DNA of 64,000 bases. It comes from SAR202 cluster bacterium (GTDB lineage Bacteria; Chloroflexota; Dehalococcoidia; Lucifugimonadales; UBA2962). Each line of letters opens with the position of its first letter. Within the stretch, counting starts at the first letter, position 1. Below, piece after piece: positions 35,289 to 44,225 of the stretch. The notes under the pieces were generated by a model. The model was not told where the DNA came from. It made no database searches and saw only the letters and a list, made by a program, of their open reading frames with translations. The DNA is taken from positions 62,001 through 126,000 of the forward strand of contig JAKUTS010000002.1 in NCBI GenBank assembly GCA_022447925.1, read 5' to 3'. The translations under genes were made by a program, and so were the position numbers.

Positions 35289-35762
35289 ATGGTAGGTTCT
35301 GGTTTAGATGACTTATACCAAGAAGTAGTAATGGATCATGGTTCCAACCCTAGAAACATGCATCGATTAAATGATCCCGGCAGCACGGCTCACGGATTTA
35401 ACCCTTTTTGCGGCGACATAGTTGACGTCGATCTAATATTAAACTTAGAAGATAATGATATAGAAGTAATATCTGAAATTGGCTTTCATGGTAAGGGATG
35501 CGCAATATCATTAGCATCTGCGTCTATGATGACTGAAGCTGTTAAAGGTGAATCTGTAAATCAGGCCAACAAAATATTCGCGGATTTCCATTCAATGGTT
35601 ACGGATAAAAGCATATCCTTAGAGAATTATGAAAATTTGGGCGATCTGGAAGTGCTTTCTGGCGTTGCAAACTACCCGACCAGAATTAAATGCGCTTTGC
35701 TCGGCTGGCATACTCTGATAGCAGCTCTAAAAAGAGATACGAATACCGTCAAGACAGAATAA
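35289..35762 (+). CDS. sufU: SufU-type Fe-S scaffold/sulfur-transfer protein (copy 1)
   Basis: This is a 157-residue IscU/SufU fold protein. The three conserved Cys and the metal Asp are present: C41-G-D43, C71 in GKGCAISLASASM and C135 in RIKCALLGW. The spacing of C41 and C71 and the insertion between 80 and 120 fit SufU rather than IscU. SufU accepts sulfur from SufS and binds zinc. It follows sufD by 21 bases. A second copy lies at 37445. Confidence 0.93.
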   Translation: MVGSGLDDLYQEVVMDHGSNPRNMHRLNDPGSTAHGFNPFCGDIVDVDLILNLEDNDIEVISEIGFHGKGCAISLASASMMTEAVKGESVNQANKIFADFHSMVTDKSISLENYENLGDLEVLSGVANYPTRIKCALLGWHTLIAALKRDTNTVKTE

Positions 35763-35804
35763 AATAGTAATAGATAGTGTTTTTGGACAGGTAATTACTC
35801 ATTA

Positions 35805-35844
35805 GAGCGATTTAGCAGAAACTTTTTTTTAAATGCTAAAGCTC
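35805..35844 (+). other. Stem-loop in the leader of the Rieske gene
   Basis: GAGC-(GA)-TTTAGCA pairs with TGCTAAA-GCTC: a stem of 7 plus 4 base pairs with a two-base bulge and a loop of 16 bases that contains a T run. It ends about 27 bases before the start codon and leaves the AAGGAGAG ribosome site free. It could protect or attenuate the transcript. Structure seen in sequence, function inferred. Confidence 0.4.
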
Positions 35845-35870
35845 GCCACATTTAACATAAGGAGAGAATC

Positions 35871-36176
35871 ATGGCATTTGTTAAACTAGGCAAAGTATCT
35901 GATATTCCAGAAGGATCTGGCAAGATGTATGAAATCAAGGACCGTTGGGTAGCAGTCTTCAAAGTCAATAATGAACTGAAAGCTGTTGACGACATATGCT
36001 CACATGCTGAAGCGTACCTACATGACGGAGAGTTGGAGAACTATGAGATTGAATGTAATGCTCATGGAGCTAGATTTGATATAAGAACTGGAAAAGTATG
36101 CAGTGGTCCAGCTGTAACGCCTATCGATACGTTTCCAATACGCATAGCTAAAGGATCTTTTGAGGTGGATATTTAA
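35871..36176 (+). CDS. Rieske-type [2Fe-2S] ferredoxin
   Basis: This is a 101-residue soluble Rieske protein. The cluster ligands are C43-S-H45 and C62-N-A-H65 with the usual 16-residue spacing, in IDxGxF-like context (VCSGPAVTPIDTFPIRI near the end). It resembles the ferredoxin components of dioxygenases and the Rieske proteins often found inside suf operons. An AAGGAGAG site precedes the ATG. It sits between the two sufU genes and sufS, so it may donate electrons during cluster assembly or be a recipient. Confidence 0.92.
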   Translation: MAFVKLGKVSDIPEGSGKMYEIKDRWVAVFKVNNELKAVDDICSHAEAYLHDGELENYEIECNAHGARFDIRTGKVCSGPAVTPIDTFPIRIAKGSFEVDI

Positions 36177-36180
36177 CGAT

Positions 36181-37425
36181 ATGTCTAAAGAGTTCAACGT
36201 CAATAAAATACGTGAGGATTTCCCTATTTTGGATAGAACAATTAATGGAAATAAACTCGCATATTTAGATAACGCATCAAGTTCTCAAAAACCGAGAAAG
36301 GTCATCCAATGCCTTGTAGATTACTATGAGAATTATAATTCGAATGTGCACAGAGGGGTCCATACCCTCAGCATGGAAGCAACTGATTTGTACGAATCAG
36401 CAAGAATTAAGGTATCTAACTTCTTGAGTAGTGCCGACCCAAGTACCATTGTGTGGACTAGAGGTACAACTGAAGCTATAAACCTTGTTGCATTCAGCTG
36501 GGGATTTGAAAACATTGGTGCCGGAGATGCAATTGTTGTGAGCCAAATGGAACACCACTCTAACCTAGTAACTTGGCAATTAGTTGCGAATAGGCAAAAA
36601 GCAGAATTAAGAGTTGTACCTTTAACTAAAGATCAAACTTTAGATATGGAAGCATTAGATAATTCAATAGATGAAAAAGTTAAATTGGTATCTATATGTC
36701 ATGCATCTAATTCAGTTGGTTCAATCAACCCAGTTAAAGAAATTGCTCTTAAAGCTCACGAAGTTGGAGCGAAAATACTTGTTGATGGAGCTCAAAGCGT
36801 CCCTCACATGCCCGTTAACGTGATTGATTTAGATTGTGACTTCCTGACTTTTTCAGGACACAAAATGCTGGCGCCTATGGGTATAGGAGTACTATACGCA
36901 AAACAAGAAATACTCGAATCAATGGAACCGTTCATGCGCGGCGGAGATATGGTACTTGAAGTCTGGAATGATAAAGCAACATGGAATTCAATACCAAATA
37001 AATTCGAGGCAGGCACTCCTAATGTAGCTGATGCCATAGGATTAGGGTCAGCGATAGATTATTTAACAGACATTGGCATGGATAATATTCGTGCACATGA
37101 GATCGAACTAACTGATTATGCATTACAGAAATTTAAACAGTTCGAAGAATTAGACGTTTATGGACCCACTGATACCAGTATTAGGGGAGGCATATTACCG
37201 TTCCATTCAGAATCTGTTCACCCTCACGATATTGGCACAATATTAGACCGAGCCGGTATTGCTATAAGGACAGGACACCATTGCACGATGCCATTAATGC
37301 GCTCCTTGGGTATATCTGCTACAGCAAGGGCAAGTTTCTACATATACAATACATTCGAAGAAATTGACCGCTTAGTCGATGCAATCGAACAAACCCTTAG
37401 ATATTTTTCAACTGGGAAAAAGTAA
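36181..37425 (+). CDS. sufS: Cysteine desulfurase SufS
   Basis: This is a PLP enzyme that takes sulfur from cysteine for cluster synthesis, 414 residues from the ATG at 36181. A TTG 21 bases earlier extends the frame but lies inside the Rieske gene. Motifs are YLDNASSSQKP at the start, RGTTEAINLVA, VDGAQSVPHM, the PLP Lys in FSGHKMLAP, and RTGHHCTMPLM with the active Cys. The type II form with short Cys loop agrees with a SufU partner. It starts four bases after the Rieske stop. Confidence 0.95.
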   Translation: MSKEFNVNKIREDFPILDRTINGNKLAYLDNASSSQKPRKVIQCLVDYYENYNSNVHRGVHTLSMEATDLYESARIKVSNFLSSADPSTIVWTRGTTEAINLVAFSWGFENIGAGDAIVVSQMEHHSNLVTWQLVANRQKAELRVVPLTKDQTLDMEALDNSIDEKVKLVSICHASNSVGSINPVKEIALKAHEVGAKILVDGAQSVPHMPVNVIDLDCDFLTFSGHKMLAPMGIGVLYAKQEILESMEPFMRGGDMVLEVWNDKATWNSIPNKFEAGTPNVADAIGLGSAIDYLTDIGMDNIRAHEIELTDYALQKFKQFEELDVYGPTDTSIRGGILPFHSESVHPHDIGTILDRAGIAIRTGHHCTMPLMRSLGISATARASFYIYNTFEEIDRLVDAIEQTLRYFSTGKK

Positions 37426-37444
37426 TCTCAAACAAGAGTCTCAA

Positions 37445-37873
37445 ATGCACGAACTCTATAATGAAGAAATCCTGAAACACGCAAAAACTCCTGAATTCAC
37501 GTCTGAGTTAAAAACCGTAGACGCATCCGGATATGCCGTAAACCAATTTTGCGGCGATGAAGTTACAGTAGATTTATCGTTTAGCGATGGAATCATAAAT
37601 GACATTCATGTTGATAGTAGAGGTTGTTCTATTAATATCGCTTCATCATCCTTAATGGCTGGAGAAATAAAGGATTTAGACCCTAGCAAAGTCAGTATGC
37701 TAATAAACAAATATAAATCCCTGATGAACAGTAAGATTACAGACCATGAACCAAAAAAGACACTCGGTGCGCTAGCAGTAATGGAAAGTGTAAAAGCATT
37801 TCCAATAAGAATAAAATGCGCCCTTTTAGGCACGCAAGCATTTGAGGATGCAGTATCAAGGCTGCATGTCTAG
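37445..37873 (+). CDS. SufU-type scaffold protein (copy 2)
   Basis: This is a 142-residue SufU-like protein from the ATG at 37445. An extension to 37379 would overlap sufS by 47 bases and is unlikely. C36-G-D38, C61 in SRGCSINIASSSL and C125 in RIKCALLG are all kept, so it looks functional. It differs from copy 1 through most of its sequence, so the duplication is old. It follows sufS by 19 bases and is the last gene of the operon. Its tail overlaps the convergent lipoprotein gene by 18 bases. Confidence 0.88.
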   Translation: MHELYNEEILKHAKTPEFTSELKTVDASGYAVNQFCGDEVTVDLSFSDGIINDIHVDSRGCSINIASSSLMAGEIKDLDPSKVSMLINKYKSLMNSKITDHEPKKTLGALAVMESVKAFPIRIKCALLGTQAFEDAVSRLHV

Positions 37874-39676
37874 CCATGTTTCACTTAAATAGTTATATTC
37901 AAACCCTGCCAAGGTGGGATAAAAGTTTTGTAGCCAATCATTTACTAACCAAGTAGACTTAACCGTAGCGGGCATATACCTTGTATATGATTCCCAAAGC
38001 AAATTTTGGATTTCCCGATATTGCGTTAAACGCTTTGATTCGTCGTATTCCCCGGATTGCTGTTCAATTAATAAATCGAGTTGTTTGCTTAAAGGATTAC
38101 CATGGTTCCACAATCCTTCTGAGTGCACGATTGAAAACAGATATATATTCGGCGAATATACATAAGGTGCTGGACCTACAAAAACGTCGTAATCAGCGTC
38201 CTTCCAGACGCGATCTACATAATCAACTCGACTAACCTCCTCAATTATAGGTTGAAATCCAACTTTGATAAGGTCTTCTTCTAAGCGTTTGGCATAATCA
38301 ATGTAACCCACTCCAAACTTTCCAACCTTAATAGTAAATGGGTTAAGCTCTAATCCTTGCAACATACGTTTTGCTTGCTCAAGATCAGAAAAATGTTTGG
38401 ACTGTTCTTCCAGACTATTCAACCATTCATCATGTATTAAAGGAATTCCGAGTGAGATGTATGCTGCTTCAGGCCATATTTCATTTATATATGAAACAGG
38501 GTCTGAAGCTAAATAAAAAGCTTTACGTATCGTAATATCCTCGAAAGGAGGCCTTTTCGTATTTAATGAAATTTCCACTCCTATACCTGTTTCTGGTACA
38601 TGCAAATAATCTCTCTTCTCAAATTGTGATTCAAACTCCCTAAGTTGAGAATCGTTTAGATGAATTGCATCGAGACCGCCTACCACAAATGCTGTTTGCC
38701 GAGTAACCTCATCAGGAATTATGTACAAGTTTAAATTATCAGCATAAGGCAGGTTTTCTTCAAAATAGACTGGGTTTTTTTCGAATTTATAAACTCCTCT
38801 ATTACCATCATTTCTGATTTGCCAAGGCCCTGTGCCTGTTCTTGTGGACTGAACAGAGGTATTTGCTTCTGTATTGATTATCCTAGACCTAGCATCTGCC
38901 AAACCGAGCATAAAGTCAGCATCAGGAATTTTTAAATCTATATTAAACTCTAAATCGTTAATTATAGAAATATCACTAATTGAACCAAGCAAAATCGAAT
39001 TTGGACCGTTCAATTGAAGGTCGATACTATCCAGAATATGCTGGGATTGTAAAACTTCGCTAGTAACGCTATCTGTATTATGCCACTTTACTTCTTCTTT
39101 AAGTCTAAACTCAAACCTGGTAGGAGAAATCATTTTCCATGACTCACATAAATCACATTCAATCTCCAAACTTGGTTGAATCACTTTTGGGCCAGTCTTA
39201 AATTTCAATATGCGGCTATATATGACTCCAGGGCCAAAACTCGAAAGAGTTGGTGAGAATTGGAGATGAAGATTCTCGTAGCTAAATTCATAATTAGTGT
39301 ATTCTGTCGAAAATTTTAATGTACCACCGTATACTGGCTCATAATCAACATCAGATTCAGACATCGTCACGACAATTTCGGCATTAGCCTCATCAAATAA
39401 GCCATCTTCGCTCGAATATGAGTCGTCGCCTATATTATCTATTTCTATAAATTTCGTTTTTATGACTTCATCAGATATTGTGGTTTCAGCATTTGAATCA
39501 AACCCGGTATCTGATTCGATTAAACTTTCATGGGTATTAGATTCTGGATTAACTTCAGCGGCATTTGAAGTGTCATTGATACGATCTATATCTTTATCTG
39601 AGCAGGCAATAATCGTAAAGCAAATAAGCAATAGGAGAACATAACCACTTTGTTTAAATTCCAAAGGCCTAATCAA
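37856..39676 (-). CDS. Peptide/oligosaccharide ABC-transporter substrate-binding lipoprotein (family 5)
   Basis: This is a 606-residue extracellular binding protein of the DppA/OppA family. The signal peptide ends in the lipobox I-I-A-C25, followed by an acidic, low-complexity linker to about residue 115. The binding domain has WKMISPTRFEFRLKEEVKWHN, a GTGPWQI motif and a late PYVYSPN segment. No permease or ATPase genes are near, so it is an orphan binding protein. Its gene is convergent with sufU copy 2. The ligand is not known. Confidence 0.9.
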   Translation of the reverse strand: MIRPLEFKQSGYVLLLLICFTIIACSDKDIDRINDTSNAAEVNPESNTHESLIESDTGFDSNAETTISDEVIKTKFIEIDNIGDDSYSSEDGLFDEANAEIVVTMSESDVDYEPVYGGTLKFSTEYTNYEFSYENLHLQFSPTLSSFGPGVIYSRILKFKTGPKVIQPSLEIECDLCESWKMISPTRFEFRLKEEVKWHNTDSVTSEVLQSQHILDSIDLQLNGPNSILLGSISDISIINDLEFNIDLKIPDADFMLGLADARSRIINTEANTSVQSTRTGTGPWQIRNDGNRGVYKFEKNPVYFEENLPYADNLNLYIIPDEVTRQTAFVVGGLDAIHLNDSQLREFESQFEKRDYLHVPETGIGVEISLNTKRPPFEDITIRKAFYLASDPVSYINEIWPEAAYISLGIPLIHDEWLNSLEEQSKHFSDLEQAKRMLQGLELNPFTIKVGKFGVGYIDYAKRLEEDLIKVGFQPIIEEVSRVDYVDRVWKDADYDVFVGPAPYVYSPNIYLFSIVHSEGLWNHGNPLSKQLDLLIEQQSGEYDESKRLTQYREIQNLLWESYTRYMPATVKSTWLVNDWLQNFYPTLAGFEYNYLSETWLDMQP

Positions 39677-39749
39677 TATATTGCCTTATATTTACGATAA
39701 GTAAGTGCATAATCAATTAGAATCATATACAGGATGCACATAAATTGAT

Positions 39750-40562
39750 ATGAAATTAATAGACTGTCATACACATTTACATGACTTCAAAGAAACAGAA
39801 CTGCCAGAAGTAATATTACGGGCCAATCGCGCAAAAGTAGCTGCTATTATCACTGCTGGAACAACAATAGAATCCTCGAAAAAAGCGATAAAGATATCTA
39901 AATCATACGATCATGTTTTCCCCGGAGTAGGAATTCATCCGAATGAACTTAAGGAAAGCTTTAGCGAGGAATCAGTAACCCAAATATTGGAATTAGCGAG
40001 TCTAGATGAAGTCATTATGATTAGTGAAATTGGATTGGACTTCATGGAAAATAGTCCTGATCGCGGCATTCAATATACAGCGTTTAGAAGGCAAATAGGA
40101 ATAGCCAGGGAATTATCTCTACCAATAGTTTTTCATTGCAGAGAGGCTTATGAAGACACCATTAGAGTTCTAAAAGAGGAGCGTGCTTTTGAAGTTGGGG
40201 GAGCTATGCATTATTTCCAAGGAGATCAACTTATTGCAGATCAACTTATCGATCTAGGTTTTTATGTTTCTTTAGGAAGACCTTTGATTAGAATGCCTGA
40301 ACTACAAAAAGTGACGTCGAATATTCCGATTAACCGTATTCTTATAGAAACAGATTCATTTCCACAGCCGTTTAAAAAATACAGACAAAACTGGACAGAG
40401 CCTCGACACGTACGAGATGTAGCCAATGAAATTGCTCGTATAAAAAATATTGGTATTGAAGAAGTCGCTACTATTACTTCTCACAATACTTTGCAAATGC
40501 TAAAAACTGCGTTAACGCTAAGATCTCATTTTGAAAGTGAACCTAACTATTCAGAGATATGA
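39750..40562 (+). CDS. tatD: TatD-family metal-dependent hydrolase
   Basis: This is a 270-residue TIM-barrel DNase/hydrolase. DCHTHLHD at the start supplies two metal His, GVGIHPNEL and EIGLDF give further ligands, VFHCREAYEDT includes a His, and LIETDSFPQPF holds the last Asp. TatD proteins process 3' DNA ends and D-aminoacyl-tRNA in some organisms. It begins 73 bases from the divergent lipoprotein gene, so it has its own promoter. No operon partners. Confidence 0.93.
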   Translation: MKLIDCHTHLHDFKETELPEVILRANRAKVAAIITAGTTIESSKKAIKISKSYDHVFPGVGIHPNELKESFSEESVTQILELASLDEVIMISEIGLDFMENSPDRGIQYTAFRRQIGIARELSLPIVFHCREAYEDTIRVLKEERAFEVGGAMHYFQGDQLIADQLIDLGFYVSLGRPLIRMPELQKVTSNIPINRILIETDSFPQPFKKYRQNWTEPRHVRDVANEIARIKNIGIEEVATITSHNTLQMLKTALTLRSHFESEPNYSEI

Positions 40563-40565
40563 TCA

Positions 40566-40590
40566 TAATCAATAAAATAAGTTTTGATTA
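40566..40590. terminator. Weak bidirectional hairpin after tatD
   Basis: TAATCAA, 11 bases, TTGATTA: a seven-base AT-rich stem between the convergent tatD and Yip1-like genes. It is weak, with no strong T run, so it may only help termination. Confidence 0.3.
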
Positions 40591-40608
40591 CATATCTATT
40601 ATTAATTT

Positions 40609-41256
40609 CTAAGGAACTAAACTAAAAAACAAAATCCACGCTATGAACCCAGTCAAAATTCCAGGTATATAACCGTACAGCGATTTATATCCTGCAACCT
40701 CTTTAACAGCCTGGGCTGCAGCCACAAAAACCCACAGTTTGGCAAATATCACCATTCCTTCACCTATTGTTCCGCTGATAGCAGCCACATCAATCGGACC
40801 TGCAAAAAACAGTATCCCCGGAGCATATGCGATTCCAATAGACCTGAACATATCAATAATGGAACCTTTACCCTTAAAAGCCCATTTGGTCGATAACCAT
40901 GCTATTATCGACCAAATATTCCAACTCAATATAACTGCTCCCATTCTAGTAACTGTTGCAAAGCGTTCTTCACCCATAAAAGATAAGGTTTCTGGCACAG
41001 TGGCATCCAAGGGTTGTTTGTACCCATATCCAAAGCCAATAGCAGTTATACAAACTAAAACCAATGACAATAACAATGCTTTCGGTTGCTCATTAATAGA
41101 CTTATAAATGCTTCCATCCAAAAATATTGTTCGTAGTACAAGTGAAGTAACATTTAATTTCTCTTGTGGCTGTTTATGAGTTTTATTTCGTTTTGATTGT
41201 TTCAAATCGCTTAAATTCCGCTGATTAAATTTTTGCCTTATATATTTTATTCTCAA
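40609..41256 (-). CDS. Yip1-like integral membrane protein
   Basis: This is a 215-residue protein with a basic, soluble N-terminus of about 60 residues, then four or five hydrophobic segments (about 63-80, 100-125, 140-160, 165-185 and 195-213). The spacing, with a short Gly/Pro-rich loop between helices, resembles the Yip1 domain. Bacterial Yip1-like proteins have no settled function. It is monocistronic and convergent with tatD. The domain assignment is moderate; membrane topology is clear. Confidence 0.68.
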   Translation of the reverse strand: MRIKYIRQKFNQRNLSDLKQSKRNKTHKQPQEKLNVTSLVLRTIFLDGSIYKSINEQPKALLLSLVLVCITAIGFGYGYKQPLDATVPETLSFMGEERFATVTRMGAVILSWNIWSIIAWLSTKWAFKGKGSIIDMFRSIGIAYAPGILFFAGPIDVAAISGTIGEGMVIFAKLWVFVAAAQAVKEVAGYKSLYGYIPGILTGFIAWILFFSLVP

Positions 41257-41349
41257 TTAATAGCTAATTATAGTTTCTATAAGTTAAAATAGCGTTGTAT
41301 TATTTTATGATTTAATAAGCAGACTATAACTTAGCCAAGATATAAATTC

Positions 41350-41943
41350 ATGATTTCTCTTTTACCACCATCAAGTTCATTTGCATTAAAAGAATGGGCG
41401 ACTGCTTGCCTTCTTTTAAAAGAAGGTCGCCAAATAATGATTATTAGAAAAGGCGGGATTGATAAAGAAGATAAGGACTTCACATCAGAGCTATCTGTAG
41501 ATTCCGAGTTTCTATTATTCCCTACTTATGAGCATCAAAATGAATCATTGATCAAAAATGAGTTCCACTCCGACTTATCAGATACTATCGAAGAAAATGA
41601 TGTACCAGGGCTGATTAATCTTTCAGCTTTTGCCAAAATAACACATAAATTTGAGGTTAATTCTACTGAAGTTCTAAATAGGGTTTCAAATTTTCATTTA
41701 TGGAATGAATCTTATACAGATAAACGAATTACTTGGAAGCCAAGTAAACCTGCCGTGGTCGCATTATTAAGAGTTTACCCTTTAATACAGCCCCAAGCAT
41801 TACCGATACTACCGGAATACGGACGTTGTAAATCTATAGTAGATCTTGGTCAAGACGTCCCGATGGGTGAACTTGAGCCAGCAATACAAGACACTGAATA
41901 TCGCTCCATCTGTGAAAAAATTGAAGGACTAATTAAAAACTAG
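41350..41943 (+). CDS. DUF1802 family protein
   Basis: This is a 197-residue soluble protein. ALKEWATACLLLKEGRQIMIIRKGGI and the LLFPTYEHQNESLIK segment are the marks of DUF1802, a family found in cyanobacteria, Deinococcus and Chloroflexi. The C-terminal half has a cluster of Pro/Arg/Tyr residues (RVYPLIQPQALPILPEYGRC). Function is unknown; the domain has been linked to nucleic-acid enzymes only by fold prediction. It is followed by the convergent EVE-domain gene. Confidence 0.85.
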   Translation: MISLLPPSSSFALKEWATACLLLKEGRQIMIIRKGGIDKEDKDFTSELSVDSEFLLFPTYEHQNESLIKNEFHSDLSDTIEENDVPGLINLSAFAKITHKFEVNSTEVLNRVSNFHLWNESYTDKRITWKPSKPAVVALLRVYPLIQPQALPILPEYGRCKSIVDLGQDVPMGELEPAIQDTEYRSICEKIEGLIKN

Positions 41944-41971
41944 GCCAACTCCCCTATTCATTATTACCTCA

Positions 41972-42421
41972 CTATCTAGTGTTAGCTCGGTTAATCTCAC
42001 CTTCAATGAATCGAAAGTCTTTTTGTGGTAATAAATGTAAATCCTCAATGAATGCCAGATGCCAAAGCTCAAGAGGCCAGCGCTTTAGATAGTCCAATGT
42101 CGGCGCAACCAAAGATGCATCTACATATTGATCTTCATCTAATATAACTTTAGGTTTCATATGCACCCTGTATCTGAAATCCTCTCCCCTACTGCTAGAT
42201 ATCCAAATTGGGCTACTGTCTTCAAACGATGAAGTTTCAATCTTACTAATAGCGCACCAGTCCCTTTTATCTCTAAGATAATAGATTACTTCATCGCCGG
42301 TATTCATCCGTTCCGTTCGCTTTTTATATTTCTTTCCAAATCCATGCACATGTAATCCCCTTTTTGAAGAGATTAAGAAATTCTCTTTAGTCATAGCAAA
42401 CATCCAGTAATTTTTCGTCAT
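41972..42421 (-). CDS. EVE-domain (PUA-like) protein
   Basis: This is a 149-residue protein of the EVE/PUA superfamily. It begins YWMFAMTKENFLISSKRGLHVHGFG, followed by the aromatic cage-type stretch GDEVIYYLRDKRDWCAISKI. EVE domains bind modified bases in DNA or RNA. It stands alone, 55 bases after lysR on the same strand. Possible roles include sensing modified DNA or tRNA; no restriction or methylase gene is close. Confidence 0.86.
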   Translation of the reverse strand: MTKNYWMFAMTKENFLISSKRGLHVHGFGKKYKKRTERMNTGDEVIYYLRDKRDWCAISKIETSSFEDSSPIWISSSRGEDFRYRVHMKPKVILDEDQYVDASLVAPTLDYLKRWPLELWHLAFIEDLHLLPQKDFRFIEGEINRANTR

Positions 42422-42476
42422 ATCTATTCACACTATAGTAGTAGACAATAATACCATTTAAGCAACGATCATCAAA

Positions 42477-43379
42477 TTAAGAACTTGCTGGCCGCTTGGA
42501 GTAAATATTCTCTAGGACAGACAGCATAGCCTTAACCCTCGGGTTAGATTTTTCACTCCGATGTATTAAAACACAAGTTGAAATTAAAACTCTAGAACTA
42601 GGTCCTAATTGAACTAACGATAATGTACCCTGTTTAACCTCTTTCTGAATTGAAGACCTTGGAACAAATGATATTCCTAACCCCATCTCAACCATACTTT
42701 TTATCGAATCAACACTATCCACTCTAATTTCTATATTGGGGGTAATACCAGCGTTATTACACACCTCTTCAATTAGCAAGAAGTATGATGATTCCGCACT
42801 ATATAGAATTAATGGTTCTTTTGCCGCGTCATTTATATCGACATTCCCCATGCTAACGAAACTGTGGGACGGATGTGTAATTAAAACCAAATCTTCATCA
42901 AACAAACGTCTTGTATCTACGTCTGGATGGACCAATCCTCTAGAAAGTCCAATTTGAACATGCTTGTTCACCACTAAGTCTACGACCTCTTTTGATCGAA
43001 CAATATTTACATGCGCCGTGAGTTCAGGGTATTCTTTTTTTAAATGATTTAGGATATTCGGTAACGTGTATGTGCCCAAAACACGTGTTGATGCGATTGT
43101 AATTAAATTTCGCCCCGATGCACGATTTGTTGGGACCACTTGTTTAGCTTCATTTAAAGCATAAAGAGCTCTGGTAGCGTAAGGCAAGAATGCTCTACCT
43201 GCTTCTGTTAAAACCACTCCGTTTCTGAAGCGGTAAAACAACTCAGCCCCAAGCTCTGTTTCTAATAATCTAATCCTATTACTAACAGCTGATTGAGAAA
43301 CGTAGAGTGTCTTAGCAGCTTTCCGAAAGCTACCTCTCCTCTCCGCTTCTACAAAAGACTGTATTTGTGAAAACTCCAT
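42477..43379 (-). CDS. LysR-type transcriptional regulator
   Basis: This is a 300-residue regulator. The helix-turn-helix is in the first 60 residues (SFRKAAKTLYVSQSAVSNRIRLLETELGAELFYR, given here as a pattern), followed by a type I/II substrate-binding domain with an LGTYTLPNILNHLKKEYPE start. It reads divergently from ispD, and the 148-base gap holds a 37-bp palindrome that is the obvious binding site. It may therefore regulate itself and the ispD-ispF-cysS run. The inducer is unknown. Confidence 0.94.
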   Translation of the reverse strand: MEFSQIQSFVEAERRGSFRKAAKTLYVSQSAVSNRIRLLETELGAELFYRFRNGVVLTEAGRAFLPYATRALYALNEAKQVVPTNRASGRNLITIASTRVLGTYTLPNILNHLKKEYPELTAHVNIVRSKEVVDLVVNKHVQIGLSRGLVHPDVDTRRLFDEDLVLITHPSHSFVSMGNVDINDAAKEPLILYSAESSYFLLIEEVCNNAGITPNIEIRVDSVDSIKSMVEMGLGISFVPRSSIQKEVKQGTLSLVQLGPSSRVLISTCVLIHRSEKSNPRVKAMLSVLENIYSKRPASS

Positions 43380-43426
43380 TTATATTAATTCGCTCATATA
43401 TTTTTCAAACCAAAACATTACACCAC

Positions 43427-43463
43427 TGATTACACATAGGTATGATATATCTATGTGTAATCA
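43427..43463. promoter_or_regulatory. 37-bp palindrome with 13-bp perfect arms between lysR and ispD
   Basis: TGATTACACATAG, 11 bases, CTATGTGTAATCA: arms pair without mismatch. It contains several T-N11-A pairs, the LysR-type operator form, and lies 48 bases before lysR and 74 before ispD. No T run follows, so it is an operator rather than a terminator. Binding by the adjacent LysR is inferred from position. Confidence 0.62.
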
Positions 43464-43536
43464 AGTCTTATCAAAATCAAAAACTATAAACTAATTACTC
43501 GTTTTATACTTTTGATATTAAAATAAATTGAGAAAA

Positions 43537-44208
43537 ATGACAGCACAAGCAACTGGATTAATTATAGCAGCCGGATCTTCTGTTCGAATGGAGGGTACCG
43601 ATAAAATATTCGCACCTATATTGGGGCGGCCTATTATCTCGTACTCGATTCAAGCAATGGAAGAGTGTCCAGATATCGAATCGATAATATTAGTAGTATC
43701 TTCAGATAACTTAGCAAAAGCAGGTTTGTTGTTTGAATCAGGAAGTTGTTCCAAGATCAAATCCGTAGTTGCAGGTGGTGAAAGGCGACAAGACTCTGTA
43801 AGAATAGGCCTCTCTCAAGTACAAAACTCTCATTGGACAGTAATACATGATGGAGCTAGGCCATTCATAACGTCTGAAATGATCTCAGGCAGTCTAGCAC
43901 ATGCCTCGATCAATGGATCAGCTGTAGCTGCTGTGCCAGTTAAAGATACCATAAAAATAGTGGATGAATCTCTTAACGTAACCGACACTCTTGCACGGAA
44001 CCAACTTTGGGCAGTACAAACTCCTCAGGTATTTGAGACAAAAGTTTTGCGGCGAGCTCATGACAAAATTAAACAAAATGTTACTGACGACGCTTCTATG
44101 ATGGAAGCAATCGGGGAAAAAGTATCTATATTTCAAAGCGAATACAGTAATATCAAAGTTACAACTGAAGAAGATATGCGTCTTCTCGAAATATTGATGA
44201 ATGACTAA
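43537..44208 (+). CDS. ispD: 2-C-methyl-D-erythritol 4-phosphate cytidylyltransferase IspD
   Basis: This is a 223-residue MEP-pathway enzyme from the ATG at 43537; a TTG nine bases earlier adds only three residues. IIAAGSSVRM is the CTP loop, VIHDGARPF the metal motif, AVPVKDTIK the substrate segment, and LWAVQTPQVF a family marker. It is the first gene of ispD-ispF-cysS. The isoprenoid precursors feed the hopanoid pathway elsewhere in this window. Confidence 0.95.
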   Translation: MTAQATGLIIAAGSSVRMEGTDKIFAPILGRPIISYSIQAMEECPDIESIILVVSSDNLAKAGLLFESGSCSKIKSVVAGGERRQDSVRIGLSQVQNSHWTVIHDGARPFITSEMISGSLAHASINGSAVAAVPVKDTIKIVDESLNVTDTLARNQLWAVQTPQVFETKVLRRAHDKIKQNVTDDASMMEAIGEKVSIFQSEYSNIKVTTEEDMRLLEILMND

Positions 44209-44225
44209 CGTAATTAGGTGTAAAT

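Noticed and set aside
36160-36180. TTG start extending sufS by seven residues
   Set aside because: It lies within the end of the Rieske gene, and ATG at 36181 starts at the homologous position.
37379-37444. N-terminal extension of the second SufU
   Set aside because: It overlaps sufS in another frame; the homologous start is ATG 37445.
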